From JAGVJT01 sp964513205 (GTDB lineage Bacteria > Pseudomonadota > Gammaproteobacteria > Legionellales > Legionellaceae), in contig CAZELP010000023.1 in the NCBI GenBank assembly GCA_964513205.1, forward strand, positions 1-27,385: a stretch of DNA of 27,385 nucleotides, written 5' to 3'. The stretch's first letter is position 1. Every line of letters begins with the position of its first letter. The translations under genes and the position numbers were made by a program. Below the pieces are notes generated by a model. The model had not been told where the DNA came from and ran no database searches. It saw nothing but the letters and a program-made list of their open reading frames with translations. This document shows, in pieces, positions 9,026-17,481 of the stretch.

Positions 9026-10335
9026 TTCAACATGTTTTCCCACAATTTATCGAAATTGGGGCAGGTTTTTGTCACACAATGTGCATTTCGAATTGAGATG
9101 CCAGGGACTTTTAAACCCAATAAGGCAAAAGCCATGACCATGCGATGATCATCATAACTTTCTAAAACAGCTGGATGTGGTGTGCCAGGATAGATAATCA
9201 CTTCATTTCTTAAGCAATCGATTTTCATTTCGATCCCAACACGAGCTAAATTTTTTTGTGTGGCTGCAATGCGATCACTTTCTTTGGCTCGAATGTGTCC
9301 AATTCCACGAATGATGCTGGCTTCTTTTGAAAAGACGGATAAACACGCCAGTGTCATAAATAAATCAGAACAATCTTTGAGATCGACGTTGATCCCAGAG
9401 TGGATATTTGTCCCTTGAACCGTGACGCCTTCTGACGAATCATGCACATGGCATCCCATTTTTTCCAATATATCCAGAAAAAATGCATCGCCTTGAAGAG
9501 AGTCATGACGGTTAAATTGAGAAAGTGTGACCGTACTTTCTGTTAATGCTGCTGCTGCAAAAAAATAAGAAGCTGTTGATAGGTCTGGCTCAATAATGTA
9601 AGAAGTGGATGTATATGTTTGTGGTTTAAGTCGGTATAGATTCGGTGTTACTTGATCAACCATGACACCAAATTTTGACATCATGCGACATGTCATGTCG
9701 ATATAGGCCTCACTGACACTATTTTCTGTTTGAATTAGTATTTCACGTTGCGCCAATGGAGCGGCCATTAGTATACCGGATAAAAATTGGCTGCTTAAAT
9801 CACTTGGAACAAAACAGTGTGTAGTCGCATGCGCAGCCGTACGGCCTTTTACCGTAAAAGGCAATTGGTGAGAATGATTGAGATACTGGAATTCTGCTCC
9901 CAATTGCTCAAGCACCTCCACCAATGGTTGTATTGGCCGTTTGGTTAGTTGTACTGAGCCATCAAACGAAAACGTACCGGATTGAAAGGCACAAACAGGA
10001 AGTAAAAATCGCAGTACTGTTGCAGCATCGGCACAGTCGATGTGTGCTTGAGAGGCTAAAATTTTCCCGGCCATACCTTCGATGTGCAACGTACTTGTTT
10101 TAAAGAGAGAGGATGATCGCGTTTCCTCAGTCACTCGGTGGTTGAGTCCCAATTTATTCAGTGCGGTACGCATAGAAAGGGCATCATCTGCATCCAATAC
10201 ATGATGCAAAGTAGATTTTCCATTGGCTAATGCGGCCAACAATAAGGCTCGGTTGGTTATGCTCTTTGAGCCAGGTAAGTTTATTGTGGCTTCGAATTGT
10301 TGATGAAGAGTTGGATATTGATACACATTATTCAT
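9007..10335 (-). CDS. aroA: 3-phosphoshikimate 1-carboxyvinyltransferase (EPSP synthase)
   Basis: Transfers enolpyruvate from PEP to shikimate-3-phosphate, the sixth step of the shikimate pathway (cytoplasm). Visible family residues: INLPGSKSITNRAL near the N-terminus (catalytic Lys and Ser/Arg that bind S3P), RPIQPLVEVL, DLSSQFLSG, the Asp of CSDLFMTL (E. coli D313), ESDR (E341) and the C-terminal CVTKTCPNF lysine. The frame opens further upstream at 10383. The ATG at 10335 is preferred because MNNVYQY lines up with the family N-terminus (442 residues; E. coli has 427) and sits in ATGAATAA, overlapping the recN stop, as expected for translational coupling. No candidate start has a good Shine-Dalgarno site. 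The E. coli Gly96 position is alanine here (ADAATVLRF for NAGTAMRP). The 3' end overlaps the convergent giant gene by 19 bp. Confidence 0.93.
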   Translation of the reverse strand: MNNVYQYPTLHQQFEATINLPGSKSITNRALLLAALANGKSTLHHVLDADDALSMRTALNKLGLNHRVTEETRSSSLFKTSTLHIEGMAGKILASQAHIDCADAATVLRFLLPVCAFQSGTFSFDGSVQLTKRPIQPLVEVLEQLGAEFQYLNHSHQLPFTVKGRTAAHATTHCFVPSDLSSQFLSGILMAAPLAQREILIQTENSVSEAYIDMTCRMMSKFGVMVDQVTPNLYRLKPQTYTSTSYIIEPDLSTASYFFAAAALTESTVTLSQFNRHDSLQGDAFFLDILEKMGCHVHDSSEGVTVQGTNIHSGINVDLKDCSDLFMTLACLSVFSKEASIIRGIGHIRAKESDRIAATQKNLARVGIEMKIDCLRNEVIIYPGTPHPAVLESYDDHRMVMAFALLGLKVPGISIRNAHCVTKTCPNFDKLWENMLNQFKSK

Positions 10336-12019
10336 GAACGTGTTCAACAAAGCCGTGACTTTCATTGAGCAGTGCGTCTGCATTGTTCAGTGTTTCGGGT
10401 GTGATCTTAAGTCCACCCAGCATTCGAGCAATCTCTTCGATGCGCTCATTTCGATTTAAATGACGTATTGTTGAAAAAGTTTGATTGTTGTCAATGTGTT
10501 TTTCAACACGATATTGTTCATGTGCAGAAGCAGCAACTTGAGGTTGATGCGTGACACAAAAAACTTGTAGATGCTCACCTAGTTTACGCAGATATTGTCC
10601 CACGAGTGCGGCTGTTGCGCCTCCAATGCCAACATCCACCTCATCAAAAATAAGTGTGGGGGTTGCTGCTCTTTTTTGCGCAGTAATAAGCCGTATTGCA
10701 AGGCTAATGCGTGATAGCTCTCCACCTGAGGCAACTTTTGATAAGGGTTGCATTTGAAGACCTGGATTGGTGCATGCGTAATATTCGATTTTATCCAGAC
10801 CTTCCGGATGAATTTTCTCGAGCTTTTCCAGTCTGACCTCAACAACGCCTTTGGGCATTCCAAGTCCGCGAATGGCCTCTGTAATTTCTTTTGCTAAAAT
10901 GGGTGCTTGTGCTTGGCGTGCGGATGAGAGTGCTTGAGCTGCAACAAGATATTGCGTTTTCGCTCGCTCGCTTTCGGCCTCTATCGTTTGCAAACGTGTT
11001 TCAATTTGCATCAGATGATCGCGCTCTTTTTCGAGAAAATCGCAGTAAGAGGCGAGTTCGTCAGGCTCTTTCTGATATTTTCTTGCCGCTTGATGAAGCT
11101 GACTAAAACGACGCTCAATTTGATTCAAACGCTCTGGGTCCAATTGGATGTGGTCTGAAAACGAGGTGATTTCAGATACTGCTTCTTCGCATTGGATGGT
11201 GGCATTGTGTAGTAATTCTAGCAAATTTTGTGCGTGCGGATTATTTTTCGGAAGACGTTCGACAATATGTCGCATGGTGTGCAGTTGAGAAAGTAGTCCT
11301 GAATGTTCTCCTTCTCCCAATAAACCTTCTTGCAAGCGCGCTGTATCTTCAAGATAACTTTGAGCATGATGTAACAGGTGATGTTCTTGTTCAAGTTCAT
11401 CAAACTCACCGACCTGAATATCGAGCGCTTTTAATTCATCAATTTGATACGTGAGCAAACTCAAACGTTCTTGATAAGAAGTATGCTCATTTAAACGTTT
11501 TTTCTCCGCTTCTAATGCATAATAATGCGTATAGGCTTCACGTACAGCAAGTAATAAAGCGGCGTGATCGCTATATTCATCAAGCTGTCGACGATGAGTG
11601 GTGGGCAAGAGTAAACGCTGGTGTTCATGTTGACCATGGATGTCGACCAGTAGTTCGCTTAATTCTTTTACTTTTTGTATGGGAAAAGGTTGTCCGTTTA
11701 TATAAGATTTCGAACGCCCTTCATGAGTAATGACCCGTCTTAAAAACACCTCTTGAGTATCGTCTAAGTCGTGAGCTTTGAGCCATTGTGCTGGCTCCGA
11801 GTCGGGATCTAACGTGAAGCAAGCATGTATTTCGCATTTGTTGGCGTTGGGTCTTACAATAGAGGCATCTTTGCGATCGCCCATGACCAGCATCAAACAG
11901 TCAATAATAATAGATTTTCCGGCCCCTGTTTCGCCGGTAAAGGCAATCAGCCCTTGCGTGAAATCAAGTTCAAGTTTTGAGACAATGGCATAGTTTTCTA
12001 TGTGAAGGGTACTCAGCAT
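10328..12019 (-). CDS. recN: DNA repair protein RecN
   Basis: SMC-like ATPase acting in recombinational repair of double-strand breaks. It is 563 residues long, against about 553 in E. coli. The N-terminus MLSTLHIENYAIVSKL and Walker A GETGAGKS at residues 29-36 are typical. The middle is long heptad-rich helix, the RecN coiled coil. The C-terminal ATPase half carries the VASGGELSRISLAIR signature and Walker B TLIFDEVDVGIGG. The start ATG follows a GAGAG Shine-Dalgarno-like element. It lies 12 bp after nadK; the nadK-recN pair is common in gammaproteobacteria. I see no LexA-box-like sequence just upstream, so expression here probably depends on the operon promoter ahead of typA. Confidence 0.95.
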   Translation of the reverse strand: MLSTLHIENYAIVSKLELDFTQGLIAFTGETGAGKSIIIDCLMLVMGDRKDASIVRPNANKCEIHACFTLDPDSEPAQWLKAHDLDDTQEVFLRRVITHEGRSKSYINGQPFPIQKVKELSELLVDIHGQHEHQRLLLPTTHRRQLDEYSDHAALLLAVREAYTHYYALEAEKKRLNEHTSYQERLSLLTYQIDELKALDIQVGEFDELEQEHHLLHHAQSYLEDTARLQEGLLGEGEHSGLLSQLHTMRHIVERLPKNNPHAQNLLELLHNATIQCEEAVSEITSFSDHIQLDPERLNQIERRFSQLHQAARKYQKEPDELASYCDFLEKERDHLMQIETRLQTIEAESERAKTQYLVAAQALSSARQAQAPILAKEITEAIRGLGMPKGVVEVRLEKLEKIHPEGLDKIEYYACTNPGLQMQPLSKVASGGELSRISLAIRLITAQKRAATPTLIFDEVDVGIGGATAALVGQYLRKLGEHLQVFCVTHQPQVAASAHEQYRVEKHIDNNQTFSTIRHLNRNERIEEIARMLGGLKITPETLNNADALLNESHGFVEHVHE

Positions 12020-12031
12020 GATGTCTCTCGT

Positions 12032-12910
12032 TTATTTGAGTGGTTTGGAGCCCCAGCCTAATTTTAGGCGTAGTGTATCGTAATAATGATAGTCATGGGG
12101 ATGCAATAAACGCAATGGGGTATGATGTTTATTGATCTGAATCGATTGCCCTGGTTCTATTCGATGAGACTCATGTCCATCACAGCTGACTTCGACTGCC
12201 GTTTCATTTTGTTCGCACATTTTGATGATCACCACACCATTTGCATCAATCACCAAAGGTCGGGCGCTGAGACTGTGTGAGAACATCGGGACAATCACAA
12301 TGGCATTTAGTTTAGGGTGCAATATGGGGCCGCCGGCAGATAATGCGTATGCAGTTGAGCCTGTTGGTGTAGAAATGATGAGTCCATCTGCTCGATAATG
12401 ACTGACAAACTGTCCATCGACATACACGTCAAAAGCGATGAGATGCGTTTCGTTGCCTCGATTAAGCACAATGTCATTCAGTGCAATATTGGTAATTCTT
12501 TTTTGATCGTTTAAGCGCAAATTCAGTAAAAATCGGCTCTCTTCTTGATACTGTCCATTCAGCACCAATTGCAATGCTTCATCGACATGTATTGGTGAGA
12601 TGTCTGTTAAGAAGCCGAGTCGGCCGCGGTTGATTCCAATAACGGGTACTTTTTTTTCTACGGCCATGTGAGCGGCAGAGAGAAGGCTGCCATCGCCACC
12701 GATCACAACGATTAAATCTTCACCGGTCATTTCTTCTCGAGACAGCGTTGGAAGTGCAACTTCAAAATGCAAGGCTGTGTCGATATCAAGAAATGCCTGT
12801 ACTTTTTTCTGAGCAAGATAGGTTGCTAGACGAACCAAGGTCTCATGAATCCCTTGGTTCGAGCGATGAGGTCTTGCATAAAGAATAACGCGCTTAAAAG
12901 CTGATATCAT
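12032..12910 (-). CDS. nadK: NAD kinase
   Basis: Phosphorylates NAD to NADP in the cytoplasm. It is 292 residues, the same length as E. coli NadK. The diagnostic GGDG motif is at residues 71-74 followed by GINRGRLGFLTD. The ND form of the conserved NE/D motif is at 145-146 (LNDIVLNRG), and the substrate loop ADGLIISTPTGSTAY is intact. The ATG directly follows the typA stop (TAAATG), so translation is very likely coupled. It is followed by recN 12 bp downstream. Confidence 0.96.
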   Translation of the reverse strand: MISAFKRVILYARPHRSNQGIHETLVRLATYLAQKKVQAFLDIDTALHFEVALPTLSREEMTGEDLIVVIGGDGSLLSAAHMAVEKKVPVIGINRGRLGFLTDISPIHVDEALQLVLNGQYQEESRFLLNLRLNDQKRITNIALNDIVLNRGNETHLIAFDVYVDGQFVSHYRADGLIISTPTGSTAYALSAGGPILHPKLNAIVIVPMFSHSLSARPLVIDANGVVIIKMCEQNETAVEVSCDGHESHRIEPGQSIQINKHHTPLRLLHPHDYHYYDTLRLKLGWGSKPLK

Positions 12911-14743
12911 TTACGTGTTCTCATCGGTATTTGTGGCTCGAGAAGTTTTTTTACGATCATTCTCCTTGAGTTCTTTTTTTCGTAAACGAATGCTTTGCGG
13001 CGTGACTTCGACCAATTCATCATCGTCAATAAACTCAAGCGCTTGTTCGAGTGAAAACTTGATAGGCGGCGTTAAGATGATGTTTTCATCCGTTCCAGAT
13101 GCTCGCATGTTGGTCAGTTGTTTTTCTTTTGTGACATTGACCACCAAGTCGTTGTCGCGAGAATGTATCCCGACGATCATGCCTTCATAACAAGGGGTTT
13201 GCGGATCGATAAATAAGCGTCCTCGTTCTTGCAAGTTAAACAACGCAAATCCTCTGGCGGCTCCTGTACAGTTGGCGATGAGTACGCCATTAATGCGCTT
13301 CCCTATTCGCCCACGAATAGCCGGACCATAATGGTCATACACGTGATACAACAATCCTGTGCCAGATGTTGCGGAAAGAAACTCGGTATGAAAACCAATC
13401 AGACCTCGAGTTGGAACGATGTAGTCAAGTCGGACTCGTCCTTTTCCATCTGGAACCATATTTTGTAATTCACCACGGCGCTCACCTAGTTTTTCCATGA
13501 TGCTGCCTTGATGTTGCTCTTCGATGTCAACGGTCAAGCGTTCGTATGGTTCGCACATTTCGCCATTTTCTTCACGAAGAATCACTTCTGGTTTTGAAAT
13601 GGCAAGCTCATAACCTTCTCGACGCATGTTTTCAATTAAGATAGACAGATGCAATTCACCTCGACCAGAGACTCTAAACTTATCTGGATCTTCTGTATCT
13701 TCCACGCGTAATGCCACATTGTGCAGCAACTCGGTATCCAATCGTTCGCGGATTTTTCGGCTGGTGACAAATTTACCTTCTTGTCCTGCAAAAGGAGAGT
13801 CATTGACTTGAAATGTCATGTTAATAGTCGGCTCATCCACGACCAATGCGGGTAGTGCCTCAACATGATTCGGATCACACAGTGTATCGGAGATGTGTAA
13901 CTCTGCGATTCCACTGATGGCAATAATGTCTCCTGCTCGAGCTTCTTCAATTTCCACGCGGTCGAGACCTTTAAATCCCAAAAGCTGCAAGACTCGCCCT
14001 GCGCGAACATTGCCTTCCGGATCGATCACTTTCACAGGACTTTTGGCTTGGATATGTCCTCGCGTAATTCGACCAATACCAATTGTTCCAACATAAGTGG
14101 AATAATCGAGTGACGTGATTTGCATCTGAAAGGGACCCTCTGGGTCAACTTGCGGTGCGGGTACTTTTTCGATAATGGTCTTTAACAGCGCATCCATATT
14201 GGTTGCTTCATCAGACAATTCTTGTTTGGCATAGCCATTCAATGCAGAAGCATAAATAATTGGGAAATCGAGTTGTTCATTATTTGCACCAAGGTTGTCA
14301 AATAGATCGAACACTTGATCAATAACCCAATCAGGTCTTGCACCTGGACGATCAATTTTGTTGACCACCACAATAGGGTTCAGTCCTTTTGCAAATGCTT
14401 TTTGTGTGACAAATCGTGTTTGTGGCATAGGGCCATCTACGGCATCAACCAAAAGTAAAACACTATCGACCATAGACAAAATACGCTCAACTTCTCCACC
14501 AAAATCTGCGTGTCCTGGGGTATCCACGATATTGATTTGATAGCCTTGCCAATGCACGCTAGTGTTCTTTGCAAGAATTGTAATGCCTCGCTCTTTTTCA
14601 AGGGCGTTTGAGTCCATCAATCGCTCTACACGAGGTGCTCGCTCGTTGAGCGTGCCAGTCTGTTCTAACAGTTTGTCGACCAGCGTTGTTTTGCCATGGT
14701 CCACGTGGGCGATAATCGCGACATTTCGAATTTGTTCAATCAT
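12911..14743 (-). CDS. typA: Ribosome-associated GTPase TypA/BipA
   Basis: Translational GTPase of the EF-G superfamily that binds the 70S ribosome and helps 50S assembly and stress adaptation. It has 610 residues; the E. coli protein is of similar size. The G1 motif AHVDHGKT is at residues 12-19, the switch region contains RGITILAKN, G3 is DTPGHADFGGEVER and G4 is NKIDRPGARP. The C-terminal half shows the TypA-specific YIVPTRGLIGFHTEF segment. It is the first gene of a minus-strand operon with nadK, recN and aroA. A TATAAT on the minus strand about 30 bp upstream is the likely -10 element. The Shine-Dalgarno site is poor (GATGATGAA). The tail is rich in Lys, Arg and Asp. Confidence 0.97.
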   Translation of the reverse strand: MIEQIRNVAIIAHVDHGKTTLVDKLLEQTGTLNERAPRVERLMDSNALEKERGITILAKNTSVHWQGYQINIVDTPGHADFGGEVERILSMVDSVLLLVDAVDGPMPQTRFVTQKAFAKGLNPIVVVNKIDRPGARPDWVIDQVFDLFDNLGANNEQLDFPIIYASALNGYAKQELSDEATNMDALLKTIIEKVPAPQVDPEGPFQMQITSLDYSTYVGTIGIGRITRGHIQAKSPVKVIDPEGNVRAGRVLQLLGFKGLDRVEIEEARAGDIIAISGIAELHISDTLCDPNHVEALPALVVDEPTINMTFQVNDSPFAGQEGKFVTSRKIRERLDTELLHNVALRVEDTEDPDKFRVSGRGELHLSILIENMRREGYELAISKPEVILREENGEMCEPYERLTVDIEEQHQGSIMEKLGERRGELQNMVPDGKGRVRLDYIVPTRGLIGFHTEFLSATSGTGLLYHVYDHYGPAIRGRIGKRINGVLIANCTGAARGFALFNLQERGRLFIDPQTPCYEGMIVGIHSRDNDLVVNVTKEKQLTNMRASGTDENIILTPPIKFSLEQALEFIDDDELVEVTPQSIRLRKKELKENDRKKTSRATNTDENT

Positions 14744-14772
14744 AAAAAGTTCATCATCATTAAAATGTTCAC

Positions 14773-14778
14773 ATTATA
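14773..14778 (-). promoter_or_regulatory. Predicted -10 element for the typA operon
   Basis: A perfect TATAAT on the minus strand about 30 bp before the typA ATG, giving a leader near 23 nt. I see no good -35 at 16-18 bp, so either an activator or an extended -10 would be needed. Confidence 0.35.
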
Positions 14779-14850
14779 CATGAATTTGATAAAGGACTCA
14801 CCCGATTTATATAGGTAATGTTTTGGAAATGTATTTTTACACGCGGTTTA

Positions 14851-14878
14851 TTGTCAAATCTTTTGCTACACTTAACAT
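14851..14878 (+). promoter_or_regulatory. Weak predicted promoter for the 151-residue gene
   Basis: TTGTCA (14851-14856), a 16-base spacer and TAACAT (14873-14878), followed about 13 bp later by the AGGA ribosome site. The -10 matches only 4 of 6. Confidence 0.3.
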
Positions 14879-14901
14879 AAGTATCCAATAAGGAATAGAT
14901 G

Positions 14902-15357
14902 ATGACACAGATCATTTTGCATCCTACGGACTTGTCGCAATGGCATGCATTTGTCAATGAAGCCCAGGCTTCCACTCGTGTTATTTTAGATGAAGAGTTA
15001 GAAAGTTATTTGGTTTTTTTACTCATGCGATTTGCCATGACAACTGATTGGATTGAATCCCCGATTGCGCTGGATTTTTTGAAGTCGATGCAGCAAAAAC
15101 CAATCCACCTTGAGTCACTAAGAATTATCGGCGATAAAAGCTTATTGTTTTCTGGGTTGTTTCCTGAAATTGCGATGAAAAGACATGTAGGATTGGATTA
15201 TTACATCGAGATGGGAAAATCAGCTTATTTGACCGTGAGTGAGCTTGAAGAAAAGTCAAATAGTGCTCTTTATTATCATCTGAGTTTGAATTTTTTGAAT
15301 TTGAAAACCATATTAGATGCTTTGCGTCACCAACATCTAACGCTCACTCCCCGTTGA
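14902..15357 (+). CDS. Conserved protein of unknown function upstream of rep
   Basis: A 151-residue soluble protein with no signal peptide or membrane span. Distinctive segments are the N-terminal LHPTDLSQWHAFVNEAQ, ELESYLVFLLMRF and LLFSGLFPEIAMKRHVGLDYY. They resemble a small gammaproteobacterial family of unknown function as I recall it; I cannot assign a biochemical role. Two ATGs stand in tandem (14899 and 14902). AGGA at 14891-14894 is better spaced from the second, so that start is chosen. It lies about 120 bp ahead of rep on the same strand and is divergent from typA. Readthrough into rep is possible, but rep has its own promoter-like sequence. Confidence 0.75.
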   Translation: MTQIILHPTDLSQWHAFVNEAQASTRVILDEELESYLVFLLMRFAMTTDWIESPIALDFLKSMQQKPIHLESLRIIGDKSLLFSGLFPEIAMKRHVGLDYYIEMGKSAYLTVSELEEKSNSALYYHLSLNFLNLKTILDALRHQHLTLTPR

Positions 15358-15419
15358 GGATGAGTCCGTCTCATTGCCCTTAAGATTGGTTGTTTTTAGT
15401 CTGTCTTGCGCTTTAATAC

Positions 15420-15448
15420 TTGAGTGAGCTTCTGAGGTCGCCTAAAAT
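15420..15448 (+). promoter_or_regulatory. Predicted rep promoter
   Basis: TTGAGT (15420-15425), a 17-base spacer, TAAAAT (15443-15448). Predicted start is near 15455, leaving a leader of about 23 nt to the rep ATG. Confidence 0.45.
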
Positions 15449-15477
15449 AGTACGCTTTGGTGTAAAGTGAGTCGTTG

Positions 15478-17481
15478 ATGCAGTTAAATCCCCAACAAGC
15501 AGCCGCAGTTCGTTATCTGGATGGACCATTGCTTGTATTGGCTGGCGCCGGAAGTGGTAAAACACGTGTGATCACAGAAAAAATTTCGTATCTCATCGAA
15601 CAATGTGGCTACGGAGCGCATCATGTCTATGCGGTGACATTCACAAATAAAGCGGCTCAAGAAATGCAAAGTCGAGCAAAAGCATTGTTGCCACAACATG
15701 TTCGCCGTGGCTTAAAGGTGTCGACCTTTCATACCTTGGGCTTAAGCATGCTAAAAAAACATCCTGATGCATGTGGTTTGAAGCCCGGATTTAGTATTTT
15801 AGATGCAGAAGATACCGCCACGATTATCCGTCAGTTGTGTGATAGTGCCCGTCCTCTTTCAAAAGAAGAATTAAAGCGTATTCAGCAATATTTCTCTGCG
15901 TGGAAAAATACCGAACAGACACATGCATTGGCAAGCGCTCAAGATTATGCCTCAGAGATGGCCATTTTACTTTACCCTCGCTATCTCGAAACATTGCGGG
16001 CTTACAACGCAGTCGATTTTGATGATTTAATCATGCTGCCTGTAAAAATGCTGCGTGAATCAGAAAAAATAAAAGCCTATTGGCAAGATAAGATACATTA
16101 TTTTTTAATTGACGAATATCAAGATGCGAACACCAGTCAGTATGAGTTGGTTCAATTGTTGATGTCTCGACGGCCGCAGTTTACAGTGGTTGGCGATGAT
16201 GATCAGTCGATTTATGCCTGGCGTGGTGCTCGACCTGAAAACCTAAAACAATTACAACAAGATTACCCAAATTTGAAGGTGATCAAGTTGGAGCAGAATT
16301 ATCGCTCTACCGCACGCATTCTCACACTTGCCAATCACCTGATCTCCAATAATCCTCATGTGTTCTCAAAAACATTATGGAGTACCGTGGGGCCTGGAGA
16401 TTTGGTGCGAGTGATTCGTTGCAAAGATGAGCAAGATGAAGCCGAGCAAGTGATTGCCGATTTGTGTAGCGCCAAACTAAAATCTCGAGCCAGTTTTGGT
16501 GATTTTGCGATCTTGTATCGGGGCAATCATCAGGCGCGTCTTTTCGAGACGATGCTAAGGCAACAAGGGATCCCTTATCATTTGAGTGGTGGGCAATCTT
16601 GGTTTTCTAGGACAGAAGTGAAAGATATCTTTGCTTATCTGAGGCTGTTATCGAATGAGTCAGATAATCAGGCTTTTCTAAGAATCATCAATACACCCAA
16701 AAGAGGAATAGGTGACGCCAGTTTATTTGCATTGACTTCTTATGCTGAGCGTCGAAATTTGAGTCTTTATCATTGTTGTGATCATCTTGCGCTAGAAGGC
16801 ACAATGCAGGATTCCGCGAGACAAGCGTTACGTCAATTTAAGTCAAGTGTTGAGCAAGTGAAGATGTCTTGTGAAAAAAATCCGACTGATATGGTCGCTC
16901 ATCTTCATCGATGGATTGATGAAATGGGTTATGAGGCGTATTTGTACGAACAGTGTGATAGCCCCTTACAAGCAGAAAAGCGAATGGAGCAAGTTGGAGA
17001 GCTTTTATCTTGGGTGGAACAATTGATGATGAAACCCGATATAGAGTCACTAACGGACGTTGTCAATCGGATGATGCTAATTGATCGCCTTGAAACTCAG
17101 TCCGAAGGATTAGATGTGGTTCAGTTGATGACATTGCATGCATCAAAGGGATTAGAGTTTCCTCATGTGTATCTTGTCGGATTAGAAGAAGGCCTTTTGC
17201 CTCATCGGGTCAGTATTGAAGCCGATGATATTGAAGAGGAGCGTCGGCTGGCTTATGTCGGTATTACGCGAGCCAAGAGAACCCTTTGCCTTACTTTTGC
17301 GAGTCGACGTCGCAGTGGGGGAAGTATGGAAGATACAACCCCTAGTCGATTTTTGGATGAGCTCCCTGAAGAGCAACTCGTGTGGTTTGGCCAGGAGTCT
17401 AAGCGGGATGAATTTGCGTCTCAACGTTTGGCTGAGTCTCATCTTGCAAGCTTGAAGCTTTTGTTAGACGAGTCGACTTGA
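15478..17481 (+). CDS. rep: ATP-dependent DNA helicase Rep (UvrD/PcrA family)
   Basis: Superfamily 1A 3'-5' helicase that clears protein roadblocks ahead of replication forks. It has 667 residues; E. coli Rep has 673. MQLNPQQAAAVRYLDGP matches the Rep/UvrD N-terminus and excludes the TTG one codon upstream. Motifs in order: Walker A AGAGSGKT at 22-29, motif Ia VTFTNKAAQEM, motif II LIDEYQDAN, motif III GDDDQSIYAWRGA, motif IV EQNYRS, motif V LMTLHASKGLEFPHVYLVG, motif VI YVGITRAKR. Length and N-terminus favour Rep over UvrD, which is longer, though the two can be confused. The last 83 bp overlap the 3' end of the convergent membrane-protein gene. No factor-independent terminator is visible after the stop. 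Confidence 0.92.
   Translation: MQLNPQQAAAVRYLDGPLLVLAGAGSGKTRVITEKISYLIEQCGYGAHHVYAVTFTNKAAQEMQSRAKALLPQHVRRGLKVSTFHTLGLSMLKKHPDACGLKPGFSILDAEDTATIIRQLCDSARPLSKEELKRIQQYFSAWKNTEQTHALASAQDYASEMAILLYPRYLETLRAYNAVDFDDLIMLPVKMLRESEKIKAYWQDKIHYFLIDEYQDANTSQYELVQLLMSRRPQFTVVGDDDQSIYAWRGARPENLKQLQQDYPNLKVIKLEQNYRSTARILTLANHLISNNPHVFSKTLWSTVGPGDLVRVIRCKDEQDEAEQVIADLCSAKLKSRASFGDFAILYRGNHQARLFETMLRQQGIPYHLSGGQSWFSRTEVKDIFAYLRLLSNESDNQAFLRIINTPKRGIGDASLFALTSYAERRNLSLYHCCDHLALEGTMQDSARQALRQFKSSVEQVKMSCEKNPTDMVAHLHRWIDEMGYEAYLYEQCDSPLQAEKRMEQVGELLSWVEQLMMKPDIESLTDVVNRMMLIDRLETQSEGLDVVQLMTLHASKGLEFPHVYLVGLEEGLLPHRVSIEADDIEEERRLAYVGITRAKRTLCLTFASRRRSGGSMEDTTPSRFLDELPEEQLVWFGQESKRDEFASQRLAESHLASLKLLLDEST

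Noticed and set aside
9043..9062. Palindrome CAATTT-atcg-AAATTG near the convergent stops of the giant gene and aroA.
   Set aside because: Short A/T-rich stem within aroA codons and without an adjacent T-tract; not a convincing terminator.
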